Shown here piece by piece: positions 42,716-50,985 of a stretch of DNA of 59,108 nucleotides. The notes beneath the pieces are model-generated. The model was given only the letters and a program-made list of their open reading frames with translations. It was not told the DNA's origin and did no database searches. The position numbers and the translations under genes are program-made. This DNA comes from Verrucomicrobiota bacterium (GTDB lineage: Bacteria > Verrucomicrobiota > Verrucomicrobiia > Limisphaerales > JAEYXS01). The stretch is from assembly GCA_023431185.1 (NCBI GenBank), contig JAEYXS010000073.1, forward strand, positions 1-59,108. Direction: 5' to 3'. Numbering within the stretch: position 1 is the first letter of the stretch; the number at the start of each line of letters is the position of its first letter.

Positions 42716-43030
42716 TCAGTGGACATGCCCTAATTCCCATAAGCTATGCCGATGGATGTCGAGCACCCCGCCATCGCCCAGAGCTGCATGTTTTCCAAAC
42801 CAAGGTTGAAAAGAGCATGCCAGAACTATTGTGAAAACACATGCACCGGTTATGGCTGCTTGCCACTGCTTTGACCATGCTGCTCCCACGACACCGATGA
42901 TAAGGCAGAGCAGCGTCGTAAAAAAGAATAACACGGACATGGATTCCACGAAATTCGCAAACCCGCCCGCTAAGAGGAGCAGGGTGCTGGTCGCGCCGCC
43001 AAACCAGATTGCCATCTTGAATTTTCTCAT
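42716..43030 (-). CDS. Small membrane protein
   Basis: 104 residues: hydrophobic segments at about 9-30, 34-52 and 58-76, and a histidine-rich C-terminus ending DIHRHSLWELGHVH. No family was recognised; the His-rich tail could bind metal. Codon use is AT-richer than neighbouring genes. It lies 82 bases after the other small membrane gene, on the same strand as the methyltransferase. Confidence 0.6.
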   Translation of the reverse strand: MRKFKMAIWFGGATSTLLLLAGGFANFVESMSVLFFFTTLLCLIIGVVGAAWSKQWQAAITGACVFTIVLACSFQPWFGKHAALGDGGVLDIHRHSLWELGHVH

Positions 43031-43112
43031 ATCGGTTCGCCAGTTGACTGCCCTAACTTCACCCCCGCCTCCATCCGGATGTTCGGCGCAATCGTAACGC
43101 GTCGCTGCGATT

Positions 43113-43634
43113 TCACTCCCCGGCAGAATCCGGGTGACATAACCGCGAAGTCAAAAAACGCCCTGTAACATTTGCTGCAGGTATCAGCACCGCTAGCAGC
43201 CATATTGGCCAATACTTTGCCAGCATCCAGGCACCGGAAAAATTGTCTGCCAGTTTTTCCGCCACGATGCCCAGTGGCAAACACAGGTACACCAGCGCCA
43301 GCATCCAGGCGTCTCGTAGTACTTTGGGTGTGATGCTGTTTCCCAATTGCTGATAAGCCCGCAACCAAACCACTGAAGGAGGGAAGACGATAACAACCGC
43401 CAAGAACATCGGCACCCAGGAGTAACGTGTGTCAATCTGTTGACCCTGCCATGGAGAGGTCAAAAGGAATACACCGAACGCGATAGCAACCGTCGCTAAG
43501 GCCAGAAAGAAATATCTGAGCAGATTTTTGAGAGCCACAGGTTTCATCTGGTTGGTGTCTCTTACGAGCATCCGCCTGCTGCTTTCCTCGGTCAAGTGTT
43601 CCTTCTTTTCTTGTTGGTCATTTTGTGTTCTCAC
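43113..43634 (-). CDS. Membrane protein, unknown function
   Basis: Up to 173 residues with about four hydrophobic segments (about 40-60, 70-92, 110-126, 139-158). The long charged N-terminus (RTQNDQQEKKEHLTEESSRR) suggests that the start may instead be ATG 43547 (MKPVALKN, 144 residues). The long frame overlaps the end of the methyltransferase gene by 17 bases. Codon use is AT-richer than most of the window. No family recognised. Confidence 0.55.
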   Translation of the reverse strand: MRTQNDQQEKKEHLTEESSRRMLVRDTNQMKPVALKNLLRYFFLALATVAIAFGVFLLTSPWQGQQIDTRYSWVPMFLAVVIVFPPSVVWLRAYQQLGNSITPKVLRDAWMLALVYLCLPLGIVAEKLADNFSGAWMLAKYWPIWLLAVLIPAANVTGRFLTSRLCHPDSAGE

Positions 43635-44337
43635 CAGCCTTCACCGCCACATACGTTCCCAACACTCCACCCTCCATCCGCTTGCTCTCGATCCGAAATC
43701 CCGCCCGCTCCAGCAAGCCATCCATCACCCAGTCGTAAGTGGAGAACTCGTCGCGGAAATGCATCTCCGCATCCTTACGAAGGAAGTCTCCTCCGGCTTC
43801 TGTCTGTTTGGCGATGAATGCCGCGATGTCCTCCAGCGGTTTCTCCTCCGTGAGGATGACATCATAGAGATAGAGCTTTCCTCCGGGCTTGAGCAATGCG
43901 GCCAACCGTTTCAGCGCGATGCCTTTCCAGAAATCCGGCAGGTGATGAAAAGAGAACGAAGTGGAAATCGCATCCACCGGTGGCCCGGCATGTTCATACG
44001 TCAAGAACCCGCCGTGACAGAACGTGATGCCCGTCACACACGTTTTTGCCGCTTTGTCCTGCGCCTGCGCCATCATCGCTGGAGACACATCCACTGCATA
44101 CACCTGCGCTTCCCGTTTCACCGCCTGCACCGCAAACGTGCCCGTGCCCGCTCCGAAATCGATCACCACCGAACCCGCCTTTACGCCCAGCAAGTCGAGC
44201 GCCGCTTCGCTTTCCTTCACCGCGTCCCGGAAATCCGCATGGCTGCTGTCATACACCTCCGCCTCCGCCGATTGGGAGTAATCCTTGCCGACCTGCTTGA
44301 ACTCATCATATCGCCAACTTTGGGGGATATTCATCAT
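43618..44337 (-). CDS. Class I SAM-dependent methyltransferase
   Basis: 239 residues with Rossmann motifs: VVIDFGAGTGTFAVQ (about 62-76, SAM site), VYAVDVSPAMMA, FSFHHLPDFWKG and GGKLYLYDVI. The YDEF...YDSSHADFRDA start resembles UbiE/arsenite-type methyltransferases. GGAGAGAG lies before ATG 44337, with the alternative ATG 44334. Substrate unknown. It is transcribed divergently from the Gfo/Idh/MocA gene, with 150 bases between. Confidence 0.87.
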   Translation of the reverse strand: MMNIPQSWRYDEFKQVGKDYSQSAEAEVYDSSHADFRDAVKESEAALDLLGVKAGSVVIDFGAGTGTFAVQAVKREAQVYAVDVSPAMMAQAQDKAAKTCVTGITFCHGGFLTYEHAGPPVDAISTSFSFHHLPDFWKGIALKRLAALLKPGGKLYLYDVILTEEKPLEDIAAFIAKQTEAGGDFLRKDAEMHFRDEFSTYDWVMDGLLERAGFRIESKRMEGGVLGTYVAVKAGENTK

Positions 44338-44487
44338 AACTCTCTCCAATTACATCTTGTCTGGAAAAATGCCCCCACATCACCCACTGGTCAACCGGCA
44401 AAACGTTGTGTCATGTCTTCTGTTTCTCCCGTACTTGCCAATTCCCCATACCCCGCCATACTGCGCCCCATTCGTTTTGATTGATCC

Positions 44488-45561
44488 ATGAGCACATTGA
44501 ATTTTGCCATCATCGGCACCGGCGGCATCACGCTGCAAAACCATCTTCCGGGCCTGGCCCTCTGCAAGGACGTCAAAGTCACGGCGCTGTGTGACGCCAA
44601 TCCGGCCACGCTGGAGACGGCTCGCCAGCAGACGGGTGCGCCCATCGCCACGTCGAACTGGGAGGACATCATCAAGCGGGATGACATCCATGCTGTCATC
44701 ATCGCGACGCCGAATGTGTTCCATCCGCCCGTGGCCATCGCCGCGGCACGGTCCGGCAAGCACATCCTGTGCGAGAAGCCGCTGGCGTTAAATGCAGCGG
44801 ATGCCGCGCAGATGGCGGCGGAAGCGGACAAGGCGAATGTGCGGCACATGACGGCGTTTACGTATCGCTTCGTGCCGGCGATGCGTTACTTGCACCACTT
44901 GGTGGGCAAGGGTGATCTGGGCACACCGTATCATTACCGCTCCTGCCGCTTGCAGGACTGGGGCACGCGCAATGTCGGCTGGCGTCAGCAGAAGAAGATG
45001 GCGGGCACGGGTGAGATCGGTGACATGCTGAGCCACCGCATCGATTTCGCGCATCATCTCATCGGGCCGATGAAACGCTTGGTGGCGAATCTGATGACGA
45101 TGACGCCGATCCGTGGTGGTGCGCCGAATGATACGGATGATTTCGTCTCTATCCTCTCTGAGTTCAAATGCGGTGCTTCCGGCGTGCTGGAAAGCTCCAA
45201 GCTGGCGAGCGGTGTGAATGAGAGCTGGCGCAGTCCGGATCGTGTGGAGTTGAACGGCAGCGAAGCGAGCTTCAGCTTCACGACAGGCACTTGGAATGAG
45301 CTCCAGTATGGCAAGGTCGGCGGACCCGGCCTCAAGACCATCACCATCCCGAAGGAATTCTTCGTGTTGCCCGGCAGCCCGCGTGATCCAAGTGTGGGCG
45401 ATCCGCTGGTGAGCTTCCGTTACGATCAGGCGGTGGAGTTCGTGAACGCCATCCGCGAGCAGCGTCAATGCTCCGTGAACTTCCACGACGGTGCGCGCGC
45501 GCAAGCAGTGATGGATGCGGCGGTGAAGTCGTCAGAGATCAAGCAGTGGATTGAACTTTAA
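44488..45561 (+). CDS. Gfo/Idh/MocA-family oxidoreductase
   Basis: 357 residues. NAD(P)-binding Rossmann (NFAIIGTGGITLQNHLPGL, 5-23) and the EKPLAL motif (about 93-98), which carries the catalytic lysine, then the alpha/beta domain with GTGEIGDMLSHRIDFAHHL (about 170-188). By family it oxidises or reduces sugars and inositols at a ring carbon, often giving 3-keto derivatives. The SDR gene follows 6 bases after. A 3-keto-glycoside route with the DUF1080 protein at 6 kb is conceivable but not linked in sequence. Confidence 0.93.
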   Translation: MSTLNFAIIGTGGITLQNHLPGLALCKDVKVTALCDANPATLETARQQTGAPIATSNWEDIIKRDDIHAVIIATPNVFHPPVAIAAARSGKHILCEKPLALNAADAAQMAAEADKANVRHMTAFTYRFVPAMRYLHHLVGKGDLGTPYHYRSCRLQDWGTRNVGWRQQKKMAGTGEIGDMLSHRIDFAHHLIGPMKRLVANLMTMTPIRGGAPNDTDDFVSILSEFKCGASGVLESSKLASGVNESWRSPDRVELNGSEASFSFTTGTWNELQYGKVGGPGLKTITIPKEFFVLPGSPRDPSVGDPLVSFRYDQAVEFVNAIREQRQCSVNFHDGARAQAVMDAAVKSSEIKQWIEL

Positions 45562-45567
45562 AACATT

Positions 45568-46278
45568 ATGAACAAGACAGCAGTGGTAACCGGTGCCGGT
45601 AGCGGCGTGGGACAGGCCGTGGCGATCAAGTTCGCCAAGGAAGGCTGGAATGTGGCGTTGGTCGGACGTCGGGCCGATGCGCTGGAAGAGACGATGGAGA
45701 AGGCGGGCAATCTGCGTCTGCGCATGTTGAAATGCCCTTGCGACATCGGTGATGAGGCGGCTGTGAAGACGATGGGGGCCAAGGTGCTGGAGGTTTACGG
45801 GCACGTGGAAGTGGTGGTGAATGCTGCCGGGACGAACACGGCGAAGCGCCGCATGAACGAGTTGGCCACGGCGGATTATCACATGATTCTAAACGCGAAC
45901 CTGAACGGTTCGTATTACGTGGCGCAGGCGTTCCTGCCGAAGATGCGCGAGCAGAAGTCCGGCACGATCATCAATGTCATTTCCGAAGCGGGGCGCATCG
46001 CGAATCCGAAGGCGGGACCGGCGTATGTCATCTCCAAGTTCGGTCAGGCAGGGTTGACGCAGGCGATCAATGTGGAGGAACGGCAGAACGGCATCCGGGC
46101 CTGCTCGATCTTCCCGGGGGATATCAATACGCCGTTGCTGGATCGACGCCCAGTGCCGCCGCCGATGGAGGCGCGGGTGAACATGCTGCAGCCGGAGGAT
46201 CTGGCGGATACGGTATGGCTGGTGGCGAATCTGCCGGGGCGTGCGGTGATCGAGGAGATTTTGATCCGGCCGAAGTGA
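45568..46278 (+). CDS. Short-chain dehydrogenase/reductase
   Basis: 236 residues of classical SDR. TGAGSGVGQA (8-17) binds the dinucleotide, NAAGTN (about 88-93) follows, and YVISK (about 152-156) carries the catalytic Tyr/Lys. PGDINTPLL is the typical loop after strand 6. It follows the Gfo/Idh/MocA gene by 6 bases and should act on the same sugar or cyclitol path. A strong terminator lies 49 bases after the stop. Confidence 0.93.
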   Translation: MNKTAVVTGAGSGVGQAVAIKFAKEGWNVALVGRRADALEETMEKAGNLRLRMLKCPCDIGDEAAVKTMGAKVLEVYGHVEVVVNAAGTNTAKRRMNELATADYHMILNANLNGSYYVAQAFLPKMREQKSGTIINVISEAGRIANPKAGPAYVISKFGQAGLTQAINVEERQNGIRACSIFPGDINTPLLDRRPVPPPMEARVNMLQPEDLADTVWLVANLPGRAVIEEILIRPK

Positions 46279-46285
46279 TTTGGTT

Positions 46286-46316
46286 TAACCACGGAATACA
46301 CGAAATACACAGAAGC
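46286..46316. repeat. Dispersed repeat-like AACCACGGAATACACGAAATACACA block
   Basis: The stretch AACCACGGAATACACGAAAT (from 46286), continuing ACACAGAA, has an internal 9-10-base periodicity (ATACACGAA/ATACACAGA). Such AACCACxGAxTACACxGA blocks are common non-coding dispersed repeats in PVC genomes; only one clear copy is seen here. It is in the SDR 3' spacer. Confidence 0.4.
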
Positions 46317-46326
46317 GGCGTGCTGG

Positions 46327-46353
46327 AAACGGCATGCCGTTTTTGTTTTTTTT
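46327..46353 (+). terminator. Rho-independent terminator of the oxidoreductase operon
   Basis: AAACGG-CATG-CCGTTT (46327-46342) is a perfect hairpin followed by TTGTTTTTTTT. It closes the Gfo/Idh/MocA-SDR operon and is followed immediately by the left arm of the 26-bp inverted repeat. Confidence 0.85.
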
Positions 46354-46490
46354 GGAGCGCGGCCTTTAGGCCGCTTCAATAGGCGAGCAAGAGGTGGTTT
46401 TCAAAATCTTAAGGTGTTTTCAATATCGATCCCATGGATTCGAAACTTGCCTGATTGGTGAACGTTGAAGCGGCCTAAAGGCCGCGCTCC
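46354..46490. repeat. Perfect 26-bp inverted repeat pair, arms 46354-46379 and 46465-46490
   Basis: The left arm (GGAGCGCGGCCTTTAGGCCG..., ending CTTCAA) and the right arm (46465-46490) are exact reverse complements, 26 of 26 bases, around 85 bases of spacer. Each arm is itself a palindrome around GCGGCCTTTAGGCCGC. The element has no coding capacity. It sits between the convergent oxidoreductase and MOSC genes. The design resembles a MITE or REP-type element; no direct target duplication was obvious. Confidence 0.75.
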
Positions 46491-47183
46491 TTAGCTGCCG
46501 TGCCTTGCCGCGGTATCGGCTGCTTTGCCGATGGCGGCGCGCTGGCTGAGGGAGCGTTGCCAACTGGCGGAGAGCAGGGGGCAGGCGGCCAGTTCGGCGG
46601 CAGCTTCAAAATCATCCAGCCGATGGTGCATGATCTGGTTGGCGGTCTCGATGGTCCATTGTGGGCAGGGGCGCTCGATGAGTTTTAGTTCATCACCGCC
46701 TGTGACGTGACCTTCTTTTAGCACGCGGAAATACCAACCGGTCTTGCCGGTCTGCTCGACTTGCAGGGCGAGGTCTTTGACGTGCCATTTGAGCGCGAGC
46801 TTCCAGCAGGGTTGGCGAGGTTGGGAGACTTGGACGATGGCTTCGCCGAGGGTGAATGTGTCGCCGATGCAGAGTTCGGTTTCCAAGAGGCCTTCCGTGG
46901 TGAAGTTCTCGCCGAAGGCACCGTTGGTGAGGCCGGGGATGTTCAGTATAGCGCGCCAGTAGGGGTAGTGCTCGAGGGGATAGACATTCACGGCTTTGTC
47001 GGTGCCGCCGTGGTTCACGAGGTCGGCCTGGCCGTCGCCAGCGAGATTGGTGCGGGCGAGGTGGACGGGGCCGGTGACGGGTTCTTTGAAGATGCCTGTG
47101 GTCCAGGTTTTCATTCCGCCGGAGAAGTTCGGGCTTTCCAAGGTCTTGGGCGGGCCGACTTGAATGGAGAGGAGCTTTTTCAC
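46491..47183 (-). CDS. MOSC-domain protein (YiiM-like)
   Basis: 230 residues. The MOSC core carries GVTG-type phrases: TGPVHLARTNLAGDGQADLVNHGG (about 37-60, read in parts), AVNVYPLEHYPYW, and SQPRQPCWKLA, whose cysteine is the likely sulfur or molybdenum-ligand residue. C-terminal helices follow. YiiM proteins reduce N-hydroxylated bases using molybdopterin. The start is GTG 47183 (MKKLLSIQVGPP); the upstream frame adds unlikely residues. It is divergent from the small TPR gene, with starts only 74 bases apart. Confidence 0.9.
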   Translation of the reverse strand: MKKLLSIQVGPPKTLESPNFSGGMKTWTTGIFKEPVTGPVHLARTNLAGDGQADLVNHGGTDKAVNVYPLEHYPYWRAILNIPGLTNGAFGENFTTEGLLETELCIGDTFTLGEAIVQVSQPRQPCWKLALKWHVKDLALQVEQTGKTGWYFRVLKEGHVTGGDELKLIERPCPQWTIETANQIMHHRLDDFEAAAELAACPLLSASWQRSLSQRAAIGKAADTAARHGS

Positions 47184-47257
47184 AACGGCACTTGATACTG
47201 TTCGCGCTGATGGACAAATTCGGTTTGTCCGAACTGTCCGCAATAAAGCACAGAACT

Positions 47258-47572
47258 ATGTCCGACGCCATCAATCGTCATCGTTCCATGGTGGAAAAGT
47301 TTCCGAGCAATGAAATGGCCCGCTTCAGCCTGGGCAAGGCGCTGTTTGATGCCGGGCAGTTTGGCGAGGCGAGGGAGCAGTTCGTGGCGGCGCTGCAAAA
47401 GAAACCGGACTGGATGGTGGTGCAGATATTGATCGGGAAATGTGATCTGCAGGCGGGGGATAGGACGGGGGCTAGAAAAGCGTTTGAACGGGCATTGCAA
47501 CTGGCCATCGAGCAGAATCACGAGGGGCCGCGGGAGGAGATGGAGCAGTTGCTGGGGGAGCTGGAGGGGTAG
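47258..47572 (+). CDS. Small TPR protein
   Basis: 104 residues, nearly all TPR helices. NEMARFSLGKALFDAGQFGE (about 18-37) and WMVVQILIGKCDLQAGDRTG (about 54-73) match TPR positions, followed by ARKAFERALQLA. It looks like a small adaptor. ATG 47258 is the plausible start (MSDAINRHRSMV). It stands alone, with a dispersed repeat right after its stop. Confidence 0.8.
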   Translation: MSDAINRHRSMVEKFPSNEMARFSLGKALFDAGQFGEAREQFVAALQKKPDWMVVQILIGKCDLQAGDRTGARKAFERALQLAIEQNHEGPREEMEQLLGELEG

Positions 47573-47577
47573 TCTAT

Positions 47578-47623
47578 CGCGGCAAGGATGCCGCGTAACC
47601 CGCAGGCTGGAAGACTGCGCTAC
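47578..47623. repeat. Dispersed palindromic repeat with TGCGCTAC end
   Basis: CGCGGCA-AGGA-TGCCGCG (47578-47595) is a hairpin; then CCGCAGGCTGGAAGACTGCG and TAC close with TGCGCTAC (47616-47623). The end matches the repeat at 18339-18346 and the one near 606. It lies between the small TPR gene and convergent livF. Confidence 0.5.
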
Positions 47624-47624
47624 G

Positions 47625-48332
47625 TTAGCCACCCAGATACGCTTTGCGGACTTGGTCGTTGGTGCGGAGTTTGGCGGAGTCGTCCTGGAGGATGATGGCG
47701 CCGCTTTCCAGCACGTAGCCACGTTGGGAGATCTCCAGGGCGCGATTGGCGTTCTGTTCCACGAGCAAGATGGTGATGCCATGCTGGCGGTTGATCTCCA
47801 CGATCTTCTCGAAAATCGTTTTCACCAGCAGCGGGGCGATGCCGAGGGACGGTTCATCCAGCATGAGGAAGCGGGGTTTGCTCATGAGGGCGCGGCCGAT
47901 GGCGAGCATCTGTTGCTCACCACCGCTCAGAGTGCCTGCGTGTTGCTTCACACGTTCTTTCAAGCGGGGAAAAATGCGGAAGACGTAATCCATTTCCTGC
48001 GGGATGGCGGCTTTGTCATTTCGCAGATAAGCGCCCATCTTCAGATTTTCCAGAACCGTGAGATTGGCGAAGACCATACGGCCTTCGGGGACTTGGGAGA
48101 GGCCTTGGGCAACGATCTTGTGGGCGGGATGGTTGAAGATGGATTTGCCTTCGTAAGTGATGGAGCCGCTTTGCGCTTTGATGAGGCCGGAGATGGCGCG
48201 GAGCGTGGTGCTCTTGCCCGCGCCGTTTGCGCCGATGAGAGTGACGATCTCGCCTTGGTTGACCGTCAAGGAGATGCCGCGCAGGGCGTTGATGGCCCCG
48301 TAGCTGACTTTGAGGTCTTTGATCTCCAGCAT
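47625..48332 (-). CDS. livF: Branched-chain amino acid ABC transporter ATPase LivF
   Basis: 235 residues. Walker A GANGAGKST (about 34-42), Q loop QVPEGRMVFANLTVLENL, signature LSGGEQQ (about 136-142) and Walker B FLMLDEPSLG. The EGR...FANLTV phrase is the LivF hallmark. It couples ATP hydrolysis to uptake by LivHM. Last gene of the livKHMGF run, 5 bases after livG. Confidence 0.95.
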   Translation of the reverse strand: MLEIKDLKVSYGAINALRGISLTVNQGEIVTLIGANGAGKSTTLRAISGLIKAQSGSITYEGKSIFNHPAHKIVAQGLSQVPEGRMVFANLTVLENLKMGAYLRNDKAAIPQEMDYVFRIFPRLKERVKQHAGTLSGGEQQMLAIGRALMSKPRFLMLDEPSLGIAPLLVKTIFEKIVEINRQHGITILLVEQNANRALEISQRGYVLESGAIILQDDSAKLRTNDQVRKAYLGG

Positions 48333-48337
48333 GGCGG

Positions 48338-49114
48338 TCAGGCGGCGTGTTCCTCACCGAGATAAGCCTCGATGACTTTCGGATGACGTTTGATCTCGGC
48401 GGGCGTGCCTTCGGCAATCTTCACGCCGTAATCGAGAACGGTGATGCGTTCACAGAGGTTCATGACCAGTTGCATGTCGTGCTCGACCAGCAGGACGGCG
48501 ATCTGGAAACGGTCTTTGATGGAGCGGATGAGCCCGGCGAGCTCGGCCTTCTCGGTGGGGTTCATGCCTGCGGCGGGTTCATCGAGCAAGAGGAGCTTGG
48601 GTTGCGTGGCGAGGGCGCGGACGATCTCCAGGCGGCGTTGGTCGCCGTAAGGAAGATTTTTGGCGTCCTCGTTGCGCAGGCGGCCGAGTTTGAAGATTTC
48701 GAGCAGATCCATCACGCGATCTTCGACTTCTTTTTCCGCCGCTTGATACGCTTTGCCGCGCCAGAGGGCCTGGCGGACGCCGTGGGTGCGATGCACCTGC
48801 ATGGCGGCGCGGACGTTGTCGAAGACGCTCAGGCTCGCGAAGAGGCGGATGTTCTGGAAGGTGCGGGCGATGCCGACCTTGGTCAACTGATGCGGCTTGC
48901 GCTTCGCCGTGGGCTGACCGGCGAAGGTGATGGTGCCTTCGGTAGGTTGATAGACGCCGGTGATGAGATTGAAGACGGTGGTCTTGCCTGCGCCGTTGGG
49001 ACCGATGAGGCCCACGAGATCATTGTCCCGCACCTGGAAGTCCAGGTGGGAAACGGCGGTGAGGCCGCCGAAGCGGATGGTCACCTGGTCCAGTTTCAGG
49101 AGGGGCGCGCTCAC
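48338..49114 (-). CDS. livG: Branched-chain amino acid ABC transporter ATPase LivG
   Basis: 258 residues. Walker A GPNGAGKTT (about 38-46) and the LivG-type GIARTFQNIRLFASLSVFDN. The signature position reads LPYGDQRRLE instead of LSGGQ, a known LivG variant; Walker B is LLLLDEPAAGMNP. Its start overlaps the livM stop by 4 bases. Confidence 0.95.
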   Translation of the reverse strand: MSAPLLKLDQVTIRFGGLTAVSHLDFQVRDNDLVGLIGPNGAGKTTVFNLITGVYQPTEGTITFAGQPTAKRKPHQLTKVGIARTFQNIRLFASLSVFDNVRAAMQVHRTHGVRQALWRGKAYQAAEKEVEDRVMDLLEIFKLGRLRNEDAKNLPYGDQRRLEIVRALATQPKLLLLDEPAAGMNPTEKAELAGLIRSIKDRFQIAVLLVEHDMQLVMNLCERITVLDYGVKIAEGTPAEIKRHPKVIEAYLGEEHAA

Positions 49115-50040
49115 GTGTTCGCCCCCTTGTTGGAACGGAGCGTGAAGAGCCCCTGCGGTCGCGCCATCATGATGATGATGATGAGCAGCGAGTAGATGAT
49201 CATGCGGTACTCCGCGACAGGGCGGAGCATCTCGGGCAAAACGGTGAGGAGGATGGCGGCGATGATGACGCCGACGGTGCGGCCCATGCCACCCAAGATG
49301 ACCATCACGACAATCTCGAAAGACTTCATGAAGTCGAAGCCGGTCGGGGCCAGGACGGTCTTGTGATGAGCGTAGAGCCCGCCCGCGATGCCGGCGAAGA
49401 ATGCGCCGACCACGAACGCCGTGACCTTGTAGCGGGTGGGATTGATGCCCATGGCGCTGGCGGCGACTTCGTCGTCATGCACGGCGATGAAGCCGCGTCC
49501 GTAAGTGGAATTCACCAGCGAGATGACGACGTAGATGGTGATGGCGGCAGCGGCCCAAGCCCAAAAGAAGTTGGTGTAGTTCGGGATGCCCGTGAGGCCG
49601 CTGGCGGCACCGACGGCTTCCATGTTCTGGAAAACCACGCGGATGATCTCACCGAAGCCCAAAGTCACGATGGCGAGGTAATCGCCACGCAGGCGCAAAG
49701 TGGGCACACCGACAGCCAGACCGCAGACTGCGGCCATAAGGCCGCCAAGAATCAGGCCGCCTAGCAGCAGGAAAGGAGCGGCGGATTCGGGGGCATTCTT
49801 GGAGAGTGCAATCGTGAAGGAAGCGGCGGTGTAACTGCCCACGGCCATGAAACCGGCATGGCCCAGGCTGAACTGGCCGGTGTGGCCCATGATAAGGTTC
49901 AGGCTGACGGCGAGGATGATGTTGATGCCGATGTCGATACCGATGCCGAGGTAGTAGCGATTGAAGTGATGGGAAAAGGCGGAGACGATCGCGATCAAAA
50001 CGACAGCGACGATCAACCATCTTTTAGCGCCAGACAGCAT
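49111..50040 (-). CDS. livM: Branched-chain amino acid ABC transporter permease LivM
   Basis: 309 residues and about eight to ten membrane helices. LNLIMGHTGQFSLGHAGFMAVGSYTAA (about 46-72, in parts) and the EAA-like VNSTYGRGFIAVHDDEVAASAMGIN are LivM marks. ATG 50040 overlaps the livH stop (TGATG). The open frame running further upstream across livH is an overlap artefact. Confidence 0.95.
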   Translation of the reverse strand: MLSGAKRWLIVAVVLIAIVSAFSHHFNRYYLGIGIDIGINIILAVSLNLIMGHTGQFSLGHAGFMAVGSYTAASFTIALSKNAPESAAPFLLLGGLILGGLMAAVCGLAVGVPTLRLRGDYLAIVTLGFGEIIRVVFQNMEAVGAASGLTGIPNYTNFFWAWAAAAITIYVVISLVNSTYGRGFIAVHDDEVAASAMGINPTRYKVTAFVVGAFFAGIAGGLYAHHKTVLAPTGFDFMKSFEIVVMVILGGMGRTVGVIIAAILLTVLPEMLRPVAEYRMIIYSLLIIIIMMARPQGLFTLRSNKGANT

Positions 50041-50951
50041 CAGACTTTTTCGGTTTGCGTTTTGCCCAACAGGCCCGAGGGCTTGAACATCAAAATCAGG
50101 ATCAAAATGCCGAAGGCGATGGCATCGCGATAATTCGAGATGCCTTTCATGCCGCCAGCAAAGGTTTCCACCACACCCAAGAGCAAGCCACCCAAGGCCG
50201 CGCCGGGCAGATTGCCGATGCCACCCAGCACGGCGGCCACGAAGGCTTTCAGGCCGGTCTGCACGCCCATGAGCGGATCGATGCTGGAGTAATTCATGGC
50301 GAAGAGGATGCCACCGGCAGCGGCCAGCGCGGAACCCAGACCGAAAGTGAACGAGATGACGTGATTCACGTTCACTCCCATCAACGCAGCGGCTTGCGGA
50401 TTGAAGGCCACGGCGCGCATCGCGGTGCCGATCTTGGTGCGCTGCACGATGAAGGTCAGGGCGACCATCAGCAGGATCGTCGTGACCAGCACGATGACCT
50501 GAGCGCTGCCAACAATCAGTCCGCCCAAATCCCACGTGGTATTAGGGATGAGGTCGGGAAATTTGCGGGGGGAAGCGCCGAAGACTTTTTCGTGCTGACA
50601 GGTGTATTCGATGAAGAGCGAGACGCCGATGGCGGTGATGAGCACCGTGAGCTTCGGACGTTTACGCAGCGGGCGATAGGCCAGGAACTCGATCACCACG
50701 CCGAGCAGCGCGCAGATGAGCATGGCCAGAACCAAGACCACGATGCCGCCCAAGTAGCTCTGGGGCGGGATGACCTTGGCGACGGGCTCCGCCAGGAAGT
50801 AACCGGCGAAGGCCCCGAGCATGAAGACATCGCCATGGGCGAAATTGATGAACCGGAGCACTCCGTAAACCATCGTGTAGCCGAGCGCGATGAGGGCATA
50901 GATGCTGCCCAAGGCCAGGCCGTTGATGAGTTGTTGGAGCAGGTCGGTCAT
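50040..50951 (-). CDS. livH: Branched-chain amino acid ABC transporter permease LivH
   Basis: 303 residues, about eight membrane helices. LINGLALGSIYALIALGYTM and FINFAHGDVFMLGAF are the LivH start; RTKIGTAMRAVAFNPQAAALMGVN is the EAA loop that meets the ATPase. It follows livK by 34 bases and overlaps livM. Confidence 0.95.
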   Translation of the reverse strand: MTDLLQQLINGLALGSIYALIALGYTMVYGVLRFINFAHGDVFMLGAFAGYFLAEPVAKVIPPQSYLGGIVVLVLAMLICALLGVVIEFLAYRPLRKRPKLTVLITAIGVSLFIEYTCQHEKVFGASPRKFPDLIPNTTWDLGGLIVGSAQVIVLVTTILLMVALTFIVQRTKIGTAMRAVAFNPQAAALMGVNVNHVISFTFGLGSALAAAGGILFAMNYSSIDPLMGVQTGLKAFVAAVLGGIGNLPGAALGGLLLGVVETFAGGMKGISNYRDAIAFGILILILMFKPSGLLGKTQTEKV

Positions 50952-50985
50952 CCCTTAGCAGTAAAGTCCGCAGTTATCAGACGGT

